In this document: positions 1-13,595 of the stretch, in pieces
Position numbering within the stretch: the stretch's first letter is position 1
Layout of the letters: the number at the start of each line of letters is the position of its first letter
Source: Limnoperna fortunei
Lineage: Eukaryota > Mollusca > Bivalvia > Mytilida > Modiolidae
Assembly (NCBI GenBank): GCA_944474755.1
Contig: OX104122.1
Coordinates: forward strand, 17,928,641-17,992,640
DNA: 64,000 nucleotides
Reading direction: 5' to 3'
Position numbers and translations under genes: made by a program
Notes under the pieces: generated by a model
The model's database searches: none
What the model was told of the DNA's origin: nothing
Seen by the model: the letters and a program-made list of their open reading frames with translations, nothing else

Positions 1-3000
1 TTATTGACTGTTTCTTTATAGAGTTTTGTACAGTTTACTGACTTGTTCTTTACTGAATTTTGTACAGTTTATTGACTGGTTCTTTATTGAGTTTTGTACA
101 GTTTCTTGACTGATTCTTTATTGAGTTTTGTACAGTTCATTGACTGTTTTTTTTTGGATTGAGTTTTGTACAGTTCATTGACTGGTTCTTTATTGAGTTT
201 TGTACAGTTTCTTGACTGATTCTTTATTGAGTTATGTACAGTTTATTGACTGGTTCTTTCTTGAGTTTTGTACAGTTTATTGACTGTTTCTTTATTGAGT
301 TTTGTACAATTTATTGACTGTTTCTTTATTGAGTTTTGTACAGTTTATTGACTGGTTCTTTATTGAGTTTTGTACAATTTATTGACTGTTTCTTTATTGA
401 GTTTTGTACAGTTTATTGACTGGTTCTTTATTGAGTTTTGTACAGTTTATTGACTGGTTCCTTATTGAGTTTTGTACAGTTTATTGACTGGTTCTTTATT
501 GAGTTTTGTACAGTTTATTGACTGGTTCTTTATTAAGTTTTGTACAGTTTATTGACTGGTTCTTTATTGAGTTTTGTACATTTTATTGACTTGTTCTTTA
601 TTCAGTTTTGTACAGTTTATTGACTCTTTCTTTATTGCGTTTTGTACAGTTTATTGACTGGTTCTTTATTGAGTTTTGTACAGTTTATTGATTTGTTCTT
701 TATTGAGTTTTGTACAGTTTATTGACTGGTTCTTTATTGAGTTTTGTACATTTTATTGACTGTTCTTTATTCAGTTTTGTACAGTTTATTGACTGGTTCT
801 TTATTGAGTTTTGTACATTTTATTGACTGGTTCTTTATTCAGTTTTGTACAGTTTATTGACTGTTTCTTTATTGAGTTTTGTACGGTTTATTGACTGGTT
901 CTTTGTTGAGTTATGTACAGTTTATTGACTGTTTCTTTATTTAGTTTCGTACAGTTTATCGACTGGTTCTTTATTGAGTTTTGTACAATTTATTGACTTG
1001 TTCTTTATTGAATTTTGTACAGTTTATTGACTGTTTCTTTATTGATTGAATTTTGTATAGTTTATTGACTGGTTCTTTATTGCGTTTTGTACAGTTGATT
1101 GATTGGTTCTTTATTGAGTTTTGTACAGTTTATTGACTGGTTCTTTATTGAGTTTTGTACATTTTATTGACTGGTTCTTTATTCAGTTTTGTACAGTTTA
1201 TTGACTGTTTCTTTATTAAGTTTTGTACAGTTTATTGACTGGTTCTTTGTTGAGTTTTGTACAGTTTATTGACTGTTTCTTTATTTAGTTTCGTACAGTT
1301 TATCGACTGGTTCTTTATTGAGTTTTGTACAATTTATTGACTGGTTCTTTATTTAATTTTGTACAGTTTATTGACTGTTTCTTTATTGATTGAGTTTTGT
1401 ACAGTTTATTGTCAGGTTCTTTATTGAGTTTTGTACAGTTTATTGACTGGTTCTTTATTGCGTTTTGTACAGTTATTGACTGTTTCTTTATTGAGTTTTG
1501 TACAGTTTATTGACTGTTTCTTTATTGAGTTTTGTACAGTTTATTGACTGTTTCTTTATTGAGTTTTGTACAGTTTATTGACTGGTTCTTTATTCAGTTT
1601 TGTATAGTTTATTGACTGTTTCTTTATTTAGCTTTGTACAGTTTATTGACTGGTTCTTTATTTTGTTTTGTGCAGTTTATTGACTGTTTCTTTAATTAGT
1701 TTTGTACAGTTTATTGACTGGTTCTTTATTCAGTTTTCTATAGTTTATTGACTGTTTCTTTATTTAGTTTTGTACAGTTTATTGACTGTTTCTTTATTGA
1801 GTTTTGTACAGTTTATTGACTGTTTCTTTATTGAGTTTTGTACAGTTTATTGACTGGTTCTTTATTCAGTTTTCTATAGTTTATTGACTGTTTCTTTATT
1901 TAGTTTTGTACAGTTTATTGACTGGTTCTTTATTGAGTTTTGTACATTTTATTGACTGGTTCTTTATTCAGTTTTGTACAGTTAATTGACTATTTCTTTA
2001 TTGAGTTTTGTACAGTTTATTGACTGTTTCTTTATTGAGTTTTGTACAGTTTATTGACTGGTTCTTTGTTGAGGTTTGTACAGTTTATTGACTGTTTCTT
2101 TATTTAGTTTCGTACAGTGTATCGACTGGTTCTTTATTGAGTTTTGTACAATTTATTGACTGGTTCTTTATTGATTTTTGTACAGTTTATTGACTGTTTC
2201 TTTATTGATTGAATTTTGTACAGTTTATTGACTGGTTCTTTATTGAGTTTTGTACAGATTATTGATTGGTTCCTTATTGAGTTTTGTACAGTTTATTGAC
2301 TGGTTCTTTATTCAGTTTTGTACATTTTATTGACTGGTTCTTTATTCAGTTTTGTACAGTTTATTGACTGTTTCTTTATTAAGTTTTGTACAGTTTATTG
2401 ACTGGTTCTTTGTTGAGTTTTGTACAGTTTATTGACTAGTTCTTTATTCAGTTTTGTACAGTTTATTGACTGTTTCTTTATTAAGTTTTGTACAGTTTAT
2501 TGACTGGTTCTTTGTTGAGTTTTGTACAGTTTATTGACTGTTTCTTTATTGATTGAGTTTTGTACAGTTTATTGTCTGGTTCTTTATTGAGTTTTGTACA
2601 GTTTATTGACTGATTCTTTATTGAGTTTTGTACAGTTTATTGACTGGTTCTTTATTGCGTTTTGTACAGTTATTGACTGTTTCTTTATTGAGTTTTGTAC
2701 AGTTTATTGACTGTTTCTTTATTGAGTTTTGTACAGTTTATTGACTGGTTCTTTATTCAGTTTTGTATAGTTTATTGACTGTTTCTTTATTTAGCTTTGT
2801 ACAGTTTATTGACTGGTTCTTTATTTTGTTTTGTGCAGTTTATTGACTGTTTCTTTAATTAGTTTTGTACAGTTTATTGGCTGGTTCTTTATTCAGTTTT
2901 CTATAGTTTATTGACGGTTTCTTTATTTAGTTTTGTACAGTTTATTGACTGTTTCTTTATTGAGTTTTGTACAGTTTATTGACTGTTTCTTTATTGAGTT

Positions 3001-3680
3001 TTGTACAGTTTATTGACTGGTTCTTTATTCAGTTTTCTATAGTTTATTGACTGTTTCTTTATTTAGTTTTGTACAGTTTATTGACTGTTTCTTTATTGAG
3101 TTTTGTACAGTTTATTGACTTTTTTCTTTATTGAGTTTTGTACAGTTTATTGACTGGTTCTTTGTTCAGTTTTGTACAGTTTACAGACTGGTTCTTTATT
3201 GAGTTTTGTACAGTTTACTGACTGTTTCTATATAGAGTTTTGTACAGTTTACTGACTTGTTCTTTACTGAATTTTGTACAGTTTGTTGACTGTTTCTTTT
3301 TTGAGTTTTGTACAGTTTATTGACTGGTTCTTTGTTGAGTTTTATACAGTTTATTGACTGGTTCTTTATTTAGTTTCGTACAGTTTATCGACTGTTTCTT
3401 TATTGCGTTTTGTACAGTTTATTGACTGGTTCTTTATTGAGTTTTGTACAGTTTATTGATTGGTTCTTTATTGAGTTTTGTACATTTTATTGACTGGTTC
3501 TTTATTCAGTTTTGTACAGTTTATTGACTGGTTCTTTATTGAGTTTTGTACATTTTATTGACTGGTTCTTTATTCAGTTTTGTACAGTTTATTGACTGTT
3601 TCTTTATTGAGTTTTGTACAGTTTATTGACTGGTTCTTTGTTGAGTTTTGTACAGTTTATTGACTGTTTCTTTATTTAGT

Positions 3681-5091
3681 TTCGTACAGTTTATCGACTG
3701 GTTCTTTATTGAGTTTTGTACAATTTATTGACTGGTTCTTTATTGAATTTTGTACAGTTTATTGACTGTTTCTTTATTGATTGAATTTTGTACAGTTTAT
3801 TGACTGGTTCTTTATTGACCTTTGTACAGTTTATTGATTGGTTCTTTATTGAGTTTTGTACAGTTTATTGACTGGTTCTTTATTGAGTTTTGTACATTTT
3901 ATTGACTGGTTCTTTATTCAGTTTTGTACAGTTTATTGACTGTTTCTTTATTAAGTTTTGTACAGTTTATCGACTGGTTCTTTATTGAGTTTTGTACAAT
4001 TTATTGACTGGTTCTTAATTGAATTTTGTACAGTTTATTGACTGGTTCTTTATTGACCTTTGTACAGTTTATTGATTGGTTCTTTATTGAGTTTTGTACA
4101 GTTTATTGACTGGTTCTTTATTGAGTTTTGTACATTTTATTGACTGGTTCTTTATTGAATTTTGTACAGTTTATTGACTGTTTCTTTATTGATTGAATTT
4201 TGTACAGTTTATTGACTGGTTCTTTATTGACCTTTGTACAGTTTATTGATTGGTTTTTTATTGAGTTTTGTACAGTTTATTGACTGGTTCTTTATTGAGT
4301 TTTGTACATTTTATTGACTGGTTCTTTATTCAGTTTTGTACAGTTTATTGACTGTTTCTTTATTGAGTTTTGTACAGTTTATTGACTGGTTCTTTGTTGA
4401 GTTTTGTACAGTTTATTGACTGTTTCTTTATTTAGTTTCGTACAGTTTATCGACTGGTTCTTTATTGAGTTTTGTACAATTTATTGACTGGTTCTTTATT
4501 GAATTTTGTACAGTTTTTTGACTGTTTCTTTATTGATTGAATTTTGTACAGTTTATTGACTGGTTCTTTATTGACCTTTGTACAGTTTATTGATTGGTTC
4601 TTTATTGAGTTTTGTACAGTTTATTGACTGGTTCTTTATTGAGTTTTGTACATTTTATTGACTGGTTCTTTATTCAGTTTTGTACAGTTTATTGACTGTT
4701 TCTTTATTGAGTTTTGTACAGTTTATTGACTGGTTCTTTGTTGAGTTTTGTACAGTTTATTGACTGTTTCTTTATTTAGTTTCGTACAGTTTATCGACTG
4801 GTTCTTTATTGAGTTTTGTACAATTTATTGACTGGTTCTTTATTGAATTTTGTACAGTTTATTGACTGTTTCTTTATTGATTGAATTTTGTATAGTTTAT
4901 TGACTGGTTCTTTATTGAGTTTTGTACAGTTTATTGACTGGTTCTTTATTGAGTTTTGTACAGTTTATTGACTGGTTCTTTATTGAGTTTTGTACAATTT
5001 ATTGACTGGTTCTTTATTCAGTTTTGTACAGTTTATTGACTGGTTCTTTGTTGAGTTTTGTACAGTTTATTGACTGTTTCTTTATTTAGTT
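3681..5091 (+). repeat. Short higher-order repeat, about 344 bp (10 monomers + 4 bp)
   Basis: The marker TTTCGTACAG occurs at about 3,681, 4,437, 4,781 and 5,091, giving spacings of 756, 344 and 310 bp. The marker ATTGACCTTTG occurs at about 3,817, 4,055, 4,229 and 4,573, giving 238, 174 and 344 bp. These lengths equal whole numbers of 34-bp monomers plus 4 bp for each ATTGATTGA monomer they contain. The block is therefore a small higher-order unit that has lost or gained complete monomers. I infer local unequal exchange. Confidence 0.8.
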
Positions 5092-7515
5092 TCGTACAGT
5101 TTATCGACTGGTTCTTTATTGAGTTTTGTATAATTTATTGACTGGTTCTTTATTGAATTTTGTACAGTTTATTGACTGTTTCTTTATTGATTGAGTTTTG
5201 TACAGTTTATTGTCTGGTTCTTTATTGAGTTTTGTACAGTTTATTGACTGATTCTTTATTGAGTTTTGTACAGTTTATTGACTGGTTCTTTATTGCGTTT
5301 TATACAGTTATTGACTGTTTCTTTATTGAGTTTTGTACAGTTTATTGACTGTTTCTTTATTGAGTTTTGTACAGTTTATTGACTGTTTCTTTATTGAGTT
5401 TTGTACAGTTTATTGACTTATTCTTTATTCAGTTTTGTATAGTTTATTGACTGTTTCTTTATTTAGCTTTGTACAGTTTATTGGCTGGTTCTTTATTTTG
5501 TTTTGTGCAGTTTATTGACTGTTTCTTTAATTAGTTTTGTACTGTTTATTGACTGGTTCTTTATTGACCTTTGTACAGTTTATTGATTGGTTCTTTATTG
5601 AGTTTTGTACAGTTTATTGACTGGTTCTTTATTGAGTTTTGTACATTTTATTGACTGGTTCTTTATTCAGTTTTGTACAGTTTATTGACTGTTTCTTTAT
5701 TGAGTTTTGTACAGTTTATTGACTGGTTCTTTGTTGAGTTTTGTACAGTTTATTGACTGTTTCTTTATTCAGTTTCGTACAGTTTATCGACTGGTTCTTT
5801 ATTGAGTTTTGTACAATTTATTGACTGGTTCTTTATTGAATTTTGTACAGTTTATTGACTGTTTCTTTATTGATTGAATTTTGTATAGTTTATTGACTGG
5901 TTCTTTATTGAGTTTTGTACAGTTGATTGATTGGTTCTTTATTGAGTTTTGTACAGTTTATTGACTGGTTCTTTATTGAGTTTTGTACATTTTATTGACT
6001 GGTTCTTTATTCAGTTTTGTACAGTTTATTGACTGGTTCTTTGTTGAGTTTTGTACAGTTTATTGACTGTTTCTTTATTTAGTTTCGTACAGTTTATCGA
6101 CTGGTTCTTTATTGAGTTTTGTACAATTTATTGACTGGTTATTTATTGAATTTTGTACAGTTTATTGACTGTTTCTTTATTGATTGAGTTTTGTACAGTT
6201 TATTGTCTGGTTCTTTATTAAGTTTTGTACAGTTTATTGACTGATTCTTTATTGAGTTTTGTACAGTTTATTGACTGGTTCTTTATTGCGTTTTCTACAG
6301 TTATTGACTGTTTCTTTATTGAGTTTTGTACAGTTTATTGACTGTTTCTTTATTGAGTTTTGTACAGTTTATTGACTGTTTCTTTATTGAGTTTTGTACA
6401 GTTTATTGACTTATTCTTTATTCAGTTTTGTATAGTTTATTGACTGTTTCTTTATTTAGCTTTGTACAGTTTATTGGCTGGTTCTTTATTTTGTTTTGTG
6501 CAGTTTATTGACTGTTTCTTTAATTAGTTTTGTACTGTTTATTGACTGGTTCTTTATTGACCTTTGTACAGTTTATTGATTGGTTCTTTATTGAGTTTTG
6601 TACAGTTTATTGACTGGTTCTTTATTGAGTTTTGTACATTTTATTGACTGGTTCTTTATTCAGTTTTGTACAGTTTATTGACTGTTTCTTTATTGAGTTT
6701 TGTACAGTTTATTGACTGGTTCTTTGTTGAGTTTTGTACAGTTTATTGACTGTTTCTTTATTCAGTTTCGTACAGTTTATCGACTGGTTCTTTATTGAGT
6801 TTTGTACAATTTATTGACTGGTTCTTTATTGAATTTTGTACAGTTTATTGACTGTTTCTTTATTGATTGAATTTTGTATAGTTTATTGACTGGTTCTTTA
6901 TTGAGTTTTGTACAGTTGATTGATTGGTTCTTTATTGAGTTTTGTACAGTTTATTGACTGGTTCTTTATTGAGTTTTGTACATTTTATTGACTGGTTCTT
7001 TATTCAGTTTTGTACAGTTTATTGACTGGTTCTTTGTTGAGTTTTGTACAGTTTATTGACTGTTTCTTTATTTAGTTTCGTACAGTTTATCGACTGGTTC
7101 TTTATTGAGTTTTGTACAATTTATTGACTGGTTATTTATTGAATTTTGTACAGTTTATTGACTGTTTCTTTATTGATTGAGTTTTGTACAGTTTATTGTC
7201 TGGTTCTTTATTAAGTTTTGTACAGTTTATTGACTGATTCTTTATTGAGTTTTGTACAGTTTATTGACTGGTTCTTTATTGCGTTTTGTACAGTTTATTG
7301 ACTGTTTCTTTATTGAGTTTTGTACAGTTTATTGACTGTTTCTTTATTGAGTTTTGTACAGTTTATTGACTTATTCTTTCTTCAGTTTTGTATAGTTTAT
7401 TGACTGTTTCTTTATTTAGCTTTGTACAGTTTATTGACTGGTTCTTTATTTTGTTTTGTGCAGTTTATTGACTGTTTCTTTAATTAGTTTTGTACTGTTT
7501 ATTGACTGGTTCTTT
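5000..7515 (+). repeat. 993-bp higher-order repeat, two full copies and a partial third
   Basis: Rare variants recur at exactly 993 bp. TTTCGTACAG is at 5,091 and 6,084. The short CAGTTATTGAC monomer is at about 5,305 and 6,298. TTTAGCTTTG is at 5,462 and 6,455. The length equals 29 monomers plus two 4-bp insertions minus one deleted base. The third copy lacks about one monomer (TTTAGCTTTG at 7,415, a spacing of 960). Similarity to the preceding copy breaks near 7,515, where the monomer with ATTGACC is replaced by one with ATTAAG. Start and end are approximate. Confidence 0.88.
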
Positions 7516-8041
7516 ATTAAGTTTTGTACAGTTTACTGACTGGTTCTTTATTGAGTTTTGTACATTTTATTGACTGGTTCTTTATTCAGTTTTGTACAGT
7601 TTATTGACTGTTTCTTTATTGCGTTTTGTACAGTTTATTGACTGGTTCTTTATTGAGTTTTGTACACTTTTATTGACTGTTTCTTTATAGAGTTTTGTAC
7701 AGTTTACTGACTTGTTCTTTACTGAATTTTGTACAGAGTATTGACTGTTTCTTTTTGAGTTTTGTACAGTTTATTGACTGTTTCTTTATAGAGTTTTGTA
7801 CAGTTTACTGACTTGTTCTTTACTGAATTTTGTACAGTTTATTGACTGGTTCTTTTTTGAGTTTTGTACAGTTTCTTGACTGATTCTTTATTGAGTTTTG
7901 TACAGTTCATTGACTGTTTTTTTTTTATTGAGTTTTGTACAGTTCATTGACTGGTTCTTTATTGAGTTTTGTACAGTTTCTTGACTGATTCTTTATTGAG
8001 TTTTGTACAGTTTATTGACTGGTTCTTTCTTGAGTTTTGTA

Positions 8042-9290
8042 CAGTTATTGACTGTTTCTTTATTGAGTTTTGTACAGTTTATTGACTGTTTCTTTATTGA
8101 GTTTTGTACAGTTTATTGACTGTTTCTTTATTGAGTTTTGTACAATTTATTGACTTATTCTTTATTCAGTTTTGTATAGTTTATTGACTGTTTCTTTATT
8201 TAGCTTTGTACAGTTTATTGGCTGGTTCTTTATTTTGTTTTGTGCAGTTTATTGACTGTTTCTTTAATTAGTTTTGTACTGTTTATTGACTGGTTCTTTA
8301 TTGACCTTTGTACAGTTTATTGATTGGTTCTTTATTGAGTTTTGTACAGTTTATTGACTGGTTCTTTATTGAGTTTTGTACATTTTATTGACTGGTTCTT
8401 TATTCAGTTTTGTACAGTTTATTGACTGTTTCTTTATTGAGTTTTGTACAGTTTATTGACTGGTTCTTTGTTGAGTTTTGTACAGTTTATTGACTGTTTC
8501 TTTATTCAGTTTCGTACAGTTTATCGACTGGTTCTTTATTGAGTTTTGTACAATTTATTGACTGGTTCTTTATTGAATTTTGTACAGTTTATTGACTGTT
8601 TCTTTATTGATTGAATTTTGTATAGTTTATTGACTGGTTCTTTATTGAGTTTTGTACAGTTGATTGATTGGTTCTTTATTGAGTTTTGTACAGTTTATTG
8701 ACTGGTTCTTTATTGAGTTTTGTACATTTTATTGACTGGTTCTTTATTCAGTTTTGTACAGTTTATTGACTGGTTCTTTGTTGAGTTTTGTACAGTTTAT
8801 TGACTGTTTCTTTATTTGGTTTCGTACAGTTTATCGACTGGTTCTTTATTGAGTTTTGTACAATTTATTGACTGGTTCTTTATTGAATTTTGTACAGTTT
8901 ATTGACTGTTTCTTTATTGATTGAGTTTTGTACAGTTTATTGTCTGGTTCTTTATTGAGTTTTGTACAGTTTATTGACTGATTCTTTATTGAGTTTTGTA
9001 CAGTTTATTGACTGGTTCTTTATTGCGTTTTGTACAGTTATTGACTGTTTCTTTATTGAGTTTTGTACAGTTTATTGACTGTTTCTTTATTGAGTTTTGT
9101 ACAGTTTATTGACTGTTTCTTTATTGAGTTTTGTACAGTTTATTGACTTATTCTTTATTCAGTTTTGTATAGTTTATTGACTGTTTCTTTATTTAGCTTT
9201 GTACAGTTTATTGACTGGTTCTTTATTTTGTTTTGTGCAGTTTATTGACTGTTTCTTTAATTAGTTTTGTACTGTTTATTGACTGGTTCT
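8042..9290 (+). repeat. Second occurrence of the 993-bp higher-order unit
   Basis: The CAGTTATTGAC monomer is at 8,042 and 9,035, and TTTAGCTTTG is at 8,199 and 9,192, both exactly 993 bp apart. This is the same unit as at 5,000-7,515, here as one full copy and the start of a second. The same 993-bp spacing of TTTAGCTTTG returns at 14,427/15,420 and at 18,089/19,082, so this 29-monomer unit was copied as a module several times across the left half of the window. Confidence 0.85.
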
Positions 9291-9692
9291 TTATTAAGTT
9301 TTGTACAGTTTACTGACTGGTTCTTTATTAAGTTTTGTACATTTTATTGACTGGTTCTTTATTCAGTTTTGTACAGTTTATTGACTGTTTCTTTATTGCG
9401 TTTTGTACAGTTTATTGACTGGTTCTTTATTGAGTTTTGTACAGTTTATTGACTGTTTCTTTATAGAGTTTTGTACAGTTTACTGACTTGTTCTTTACTG
9501 AATTTTGTACAGTTTATTGACTGTTTCTTTTTGAGTTTTGTACAGTTTATTGACTGTTTCTTTATAGAGTTTTGTACAGTTTACTGACTTGTTCTTTACT
9601 GAATTTTGTACAGTTTATTGACTGGTTCTTTTTTGAGTTTTGTACAGTTTCTTGACTGATTCTTTATTGAGTTTTGTACAGTTCATTGACTG

Positions 9693-12600
9693 TTTTTTTT
9701 TGATTGAGTTTTGTACAGTTCATTGACTGGTTCTTTATTGAGTTTTGTACAGTTTATTGACTGATTTTTTATTGAGTTTTGTACAGTTTATTGACTGGTT
9801 CTTTCTTGAGTTTTGTACAGTTTATTGACTGTTTCTTTATTGAGTTTTGTACAATTTATTGACTGTTTCTTTATTGAGTTTTGTACAGTTTATTGACTGG
9901 TTCTTTATTGAGTTTTGAACAATTTATTGACTGTTTCTTTATTGAGTTTTGTACAGTTTATCGACTGTTTCTTTATTGCGTTTTGTACAGTTTATTGACT
10001 GGTTCTTTATTGAATTTTGTACAGTTTATTGATTGGTTCTTTATTGAGTTTTGTACATTTTATTGACTGGTTCTTTATTCAGTTTTGTACAGTTTATTGA
10101 CTGGTTCTTTATTGAGTTTTGTACATTTTATTGACTGGTTCTTTATTCAGTTTTGTACAGTTTATTGACTGTTTCTTTATTGAGTTTTGTACAGTTTATT
10201 GACTGGTTCTTTGTTGAGTTTTGTACAGTTTATTGACTGTTTCTTTATTTAGTTTCGTACAGTTTATCGACTGGTTCTTTATTGAGTTTTGTACAATTTA
10301 TTGACTGGTTCTTTATTGAATTTGGTACAGTTTATTGACTGTTTCTTTATTGATTGAATTTTGTACAGTTTATTGACTGGTTCTTTATTGACCTTTGTAC
10401 AGTTTATTGACTGTTTCTTTATTGAGTTTTGTACAGTTTATTGACTGTTTCTTTATTGAGTTTTGTACAGTTTATTGACTTATTCTTTATTCAGTTTTGT
10501 ATAGTTTATTGACTGTTTCTTTATTTAGCTTTGTACAGTTGATTGACTGGTTCTTTATTGAATTTTGTACAGTTTATTGACTGTTTCTTTATTGATTGAG
10601 TTTTGTACAGTTTATTGTCTGGTTCTTTATTGAGTTTTGTACAGTTGATTGATTGGTTCTTTATTGAGTTTTGTACAGTTTATTGACTGGTTCTTTATTG
10701 AGTTTTGTACAGTTTATTGACTGGTTCTTTATTCAGTTTTGTACAGTTTATTGACTGGTTCTTTATTGAGTTTTGTACAATTTATTGACTGGTTCTTTAT
10801 TGAATTTTGTACAGTTTATTGACTGTTTCTTTATTGATTGAGTTTTGTACAGTTTATTGTCTGGTTCTTTATTGAGTTTTGTACAGTTTATTGACTGATT
10901 CTTTATTGAGTTTTGTACAGTTTATTGACTGGTTCTTTATTGCGTTTTGTACAGTTATTGACTGTTTCTTTATTGAGTTTTGTACAGTTTATTGACTGTT
11001 TCTTTATTGAGTTTTGTACAGTTTATTGACTGTTTCTTTATTGAGTTTTGTACAGTTTATTGACTTATTCTTTATTCAGTTTTGTATAGTTTATTGACTG
11101 TTTCTTTATTTAGCTTTGTACAGTTTATTGACTGGTTCTTTATTTTGTTTTGTGCAGTTTATTGACTGTTTCTTTAATTAGTTTTGTACTGTTTATTGAC
11201 TGGTTCTTTATTAAGTTTTGTACAGTTTACTGACTGGTTCTTTATTAAGTTTTGTACATTTTATTGACTGGTTCTTTATTCAGTTTTGTACAGTTTCTTG
11301 ACTGATTCTTTATTGAGTTTTGTACAGTTTATTGACTGGTTCTTTCTTGAGTTTTGTACAGTTTATTGACTGTTTCTTTATTGAGTTTTGTACAATTTAT
11401 TGACTGTTTCTTTATTGAGTTTTGTACAGTTTATTGACTGGTTCTTTATTGAGTTTTGAACAATTTATTGACTGTTTCTTTATTGAGTTTTGTACAGTTT
11501 ATCGACTGTTTCTTTATTGCGTTTTGTACAGTTTATTGACTGGTTCTTTATTGAATTTTGTACAGTTTATTGATTGGTTCTTTATTGAGTTTTGAACATT
11601 TTATTGACTGGTTCTTTATTCAGTTTTGTACAGTTTATTGACTGGTTCTTTATTGAGTTTTGTACATTTTATTGACTGGTTCTTTATTCAGTTTTGTACA
11701 GTTTATTGACTGTTTCTTTATTGAGTTTTGTACAGTTTATTGACTGGTTCTTTGTTGAGTTTTGTACAGTTTATTGACTGTTTCTTTATTTAGTTTCGTA
11801 CAGTTTATCGACTGGTTCTTTATTGAGTTTTGTACAATTTATTGACTGGTTCTTTATTGAATTTTGTACAGTTTATTGACTGTTTCTTTATTGATTGAAT
11901 TTTGTACAGTTTATTGACTGGTTCTTTATTGACCTTTGTACAGTTTATTGACTGTTTCTTTATTGAGTTTTGTACAGTTTATTGACTGTTTCTTTATTGA
12001 GTTTTGTACAGTTTATTGACTTATTCTTTATTCAGTTTTGTATAGTTTATTGACTGTTTCTTTATTTAGCTTTGTACAGTTGATTGACTGGTTCTTTATT
12101 GAATTTTGTACAGTTTATTGACTGTTTCTTTATTGATTGAGTTTTGTACAGTTTATTGTCTGGTTCTTTATTGAGTTTTGTACAGTTGATTGATTGGTTC
12201 TTTATTGAGTTTTGTACAGTTTATTGACTGGTTCTTTATTGAGTTTTGTACATTTTATTGACTGGTTCTTTATTCAGTTTTGTACAGTTTATTGACTGGT
12301 TCTTTATTGAGTTTTGTACAATTTATTGACTGGTTCTTTATTGAATTTTGTACAGTTTATTGACTGTTTCTTTATTGATTGAGTTTTGTACAGTTTATTG
12401 TCTGGTTCTTTATTGAGTTTTGTACAGTTTATTGACTGATTCTTTATTGAGTTTTGTACAGTTTATTGACTGGTTCTTTATTGCGTTTTGTACAGTTATT
12501 GACTGTTTCTTTATTGAGTTTTGTACAGTTTATTGACTGTTTCTTTATTGAGTTTTGTACAGTTTATTGACTGTTTCTTTATTGAGTTTTGTACAGTTTA

Positions 12601-13595
12601 TTGACTTATTCTTTATTCAGTTTTGTATAGTTTATTGACTGTTTCTTTATTTAGCTTTGTACAGTTTATTGACCGGTTCTTTATTTTGTTTTGTGCAGTT
12701 TATTGACTGTTTCTTTAATTAGTTTTGTACTGTTTATTGACTGGTTCTTTATTAAGTTTTGTACAGTTTACTGACTGGTTGTTTATTGAGTTTTGTACAT
12801 TTTATTGACTGTTTCTTTATTCATTGAGTTTTGTACAGTTTATTGTCTGGTTCTTTATTGAGTTTTGTACAGTTTATTGACTGATTCTTTATTGAGTTTT
12901 GTACAGTTTATTGACTGGTTCTTTATTGCGTTTTGTACAGTTATTGACTGTTTCTTTATTGAGTTTTGTACAGTTTATTGACTGTTTCTTTATTGAGTTT
13001 TGTACAGTTTATTGACTGTTTCTTTGTTGAGTTTTGTACAGTTTATTGACTTATTCTTTATTAAGTTTTGTATAGTTTATTGACTGTTTCTTTATTTAGC
13101 TTTGTACAGTTTATTGACTGGTTCTTTATTTTGTTTTGTGCAGTTTATTGACTGTTTCTTTAATTAGTTTTGTACTGTTTATTGACTGGTTCTTTATTAA
13201 GTTTTGTACAGTTTACTGACTGGTTCTTTATTGAGTTTTGTACATTTTATTGACTGGTTCTTTATTCAGTTTTGTACAGTTTATTGACTGTTTCTTTATT
13301 GCGTTTTGTACAGTTTATTGACTGGTTCTTTATTGAGTTTTGTACAGTTTATTGACTGTTTCTTTATAGAGTTTTGTACAGTTTACTGACTTGTTCTTTA
13401 CTGAATTTTGTACAGTTTATTGACTGTTTCTTTTTGAGTTTTGTACAGTTTATTGGCTGTTTCTTTATAGAGTTTTGTACAGTTTACTGACTTGTTCTTT
13501 ACTGAATTTTGTACAGTTTATTGACTGGTTCTTTTTTGAGTTTTGTACAGTTTCTTGACTGATTCTTTATTGAGTTTTGTACAGTTCATTGACTG
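9693..13595 (+). repeat. 3,903-bp superunit (T tract to T tract)
   Basis: The T tracts at 9,693 and 13,596 and the following open cassettes at 9,881 and 13,784 are both 3,903 bp apart, so a superunit of about 3.9 kb starts again at 13,596. It contains within it the 1,541-bp tandem pair and one further module. The second superunit is not completed in the same form: the next T tract comes only 2,325 bp later. Confidence 0.75.
9780..12810 (+). repeat. 1,541-bp tandem duplication
   Basis: A rare GTTTTGAACAATTT monomer occurs at 9,912 and 11,453, and TTTAGCTTTG occurs at 10,524/12,065 and at 11,109/12,650. All three pairs are 1,541 bp apart. The length is 45 monomers plus three 4-bp insertions minus one base. 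The junction lies near 11,290-11,330, where the end of copy 1 runs straight into the TTTCTTGACTGATTC monomer that precedes copy 2. The outer limits are approximate. Confidence 0.87.

Larger units (their letters stand above)
1..7680 (+). repeat. Array domain 1: mixed higher-order repeats, left edge
   Basis: This domain consists of monomers with many variant types and short higher-order units. A run of monomers with TTTCGTACAG followed by TTATCGACTGG recurs many times. Monomers lengthened by 4 bp (ATTGATTGA in place of ATTGA) recur at intervals. Another module, seen at about 1-60 and 3,210-3,290, has TTTATAGAG followed by TTTACTGACTTG and TTTACTGAATT. TTTTCTATAG monomers occur at about 1,736, 1,871, 2,903 and 3,029. 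A 9-T tract lies at 147-155. No gene is visible. Confidence 0.85.
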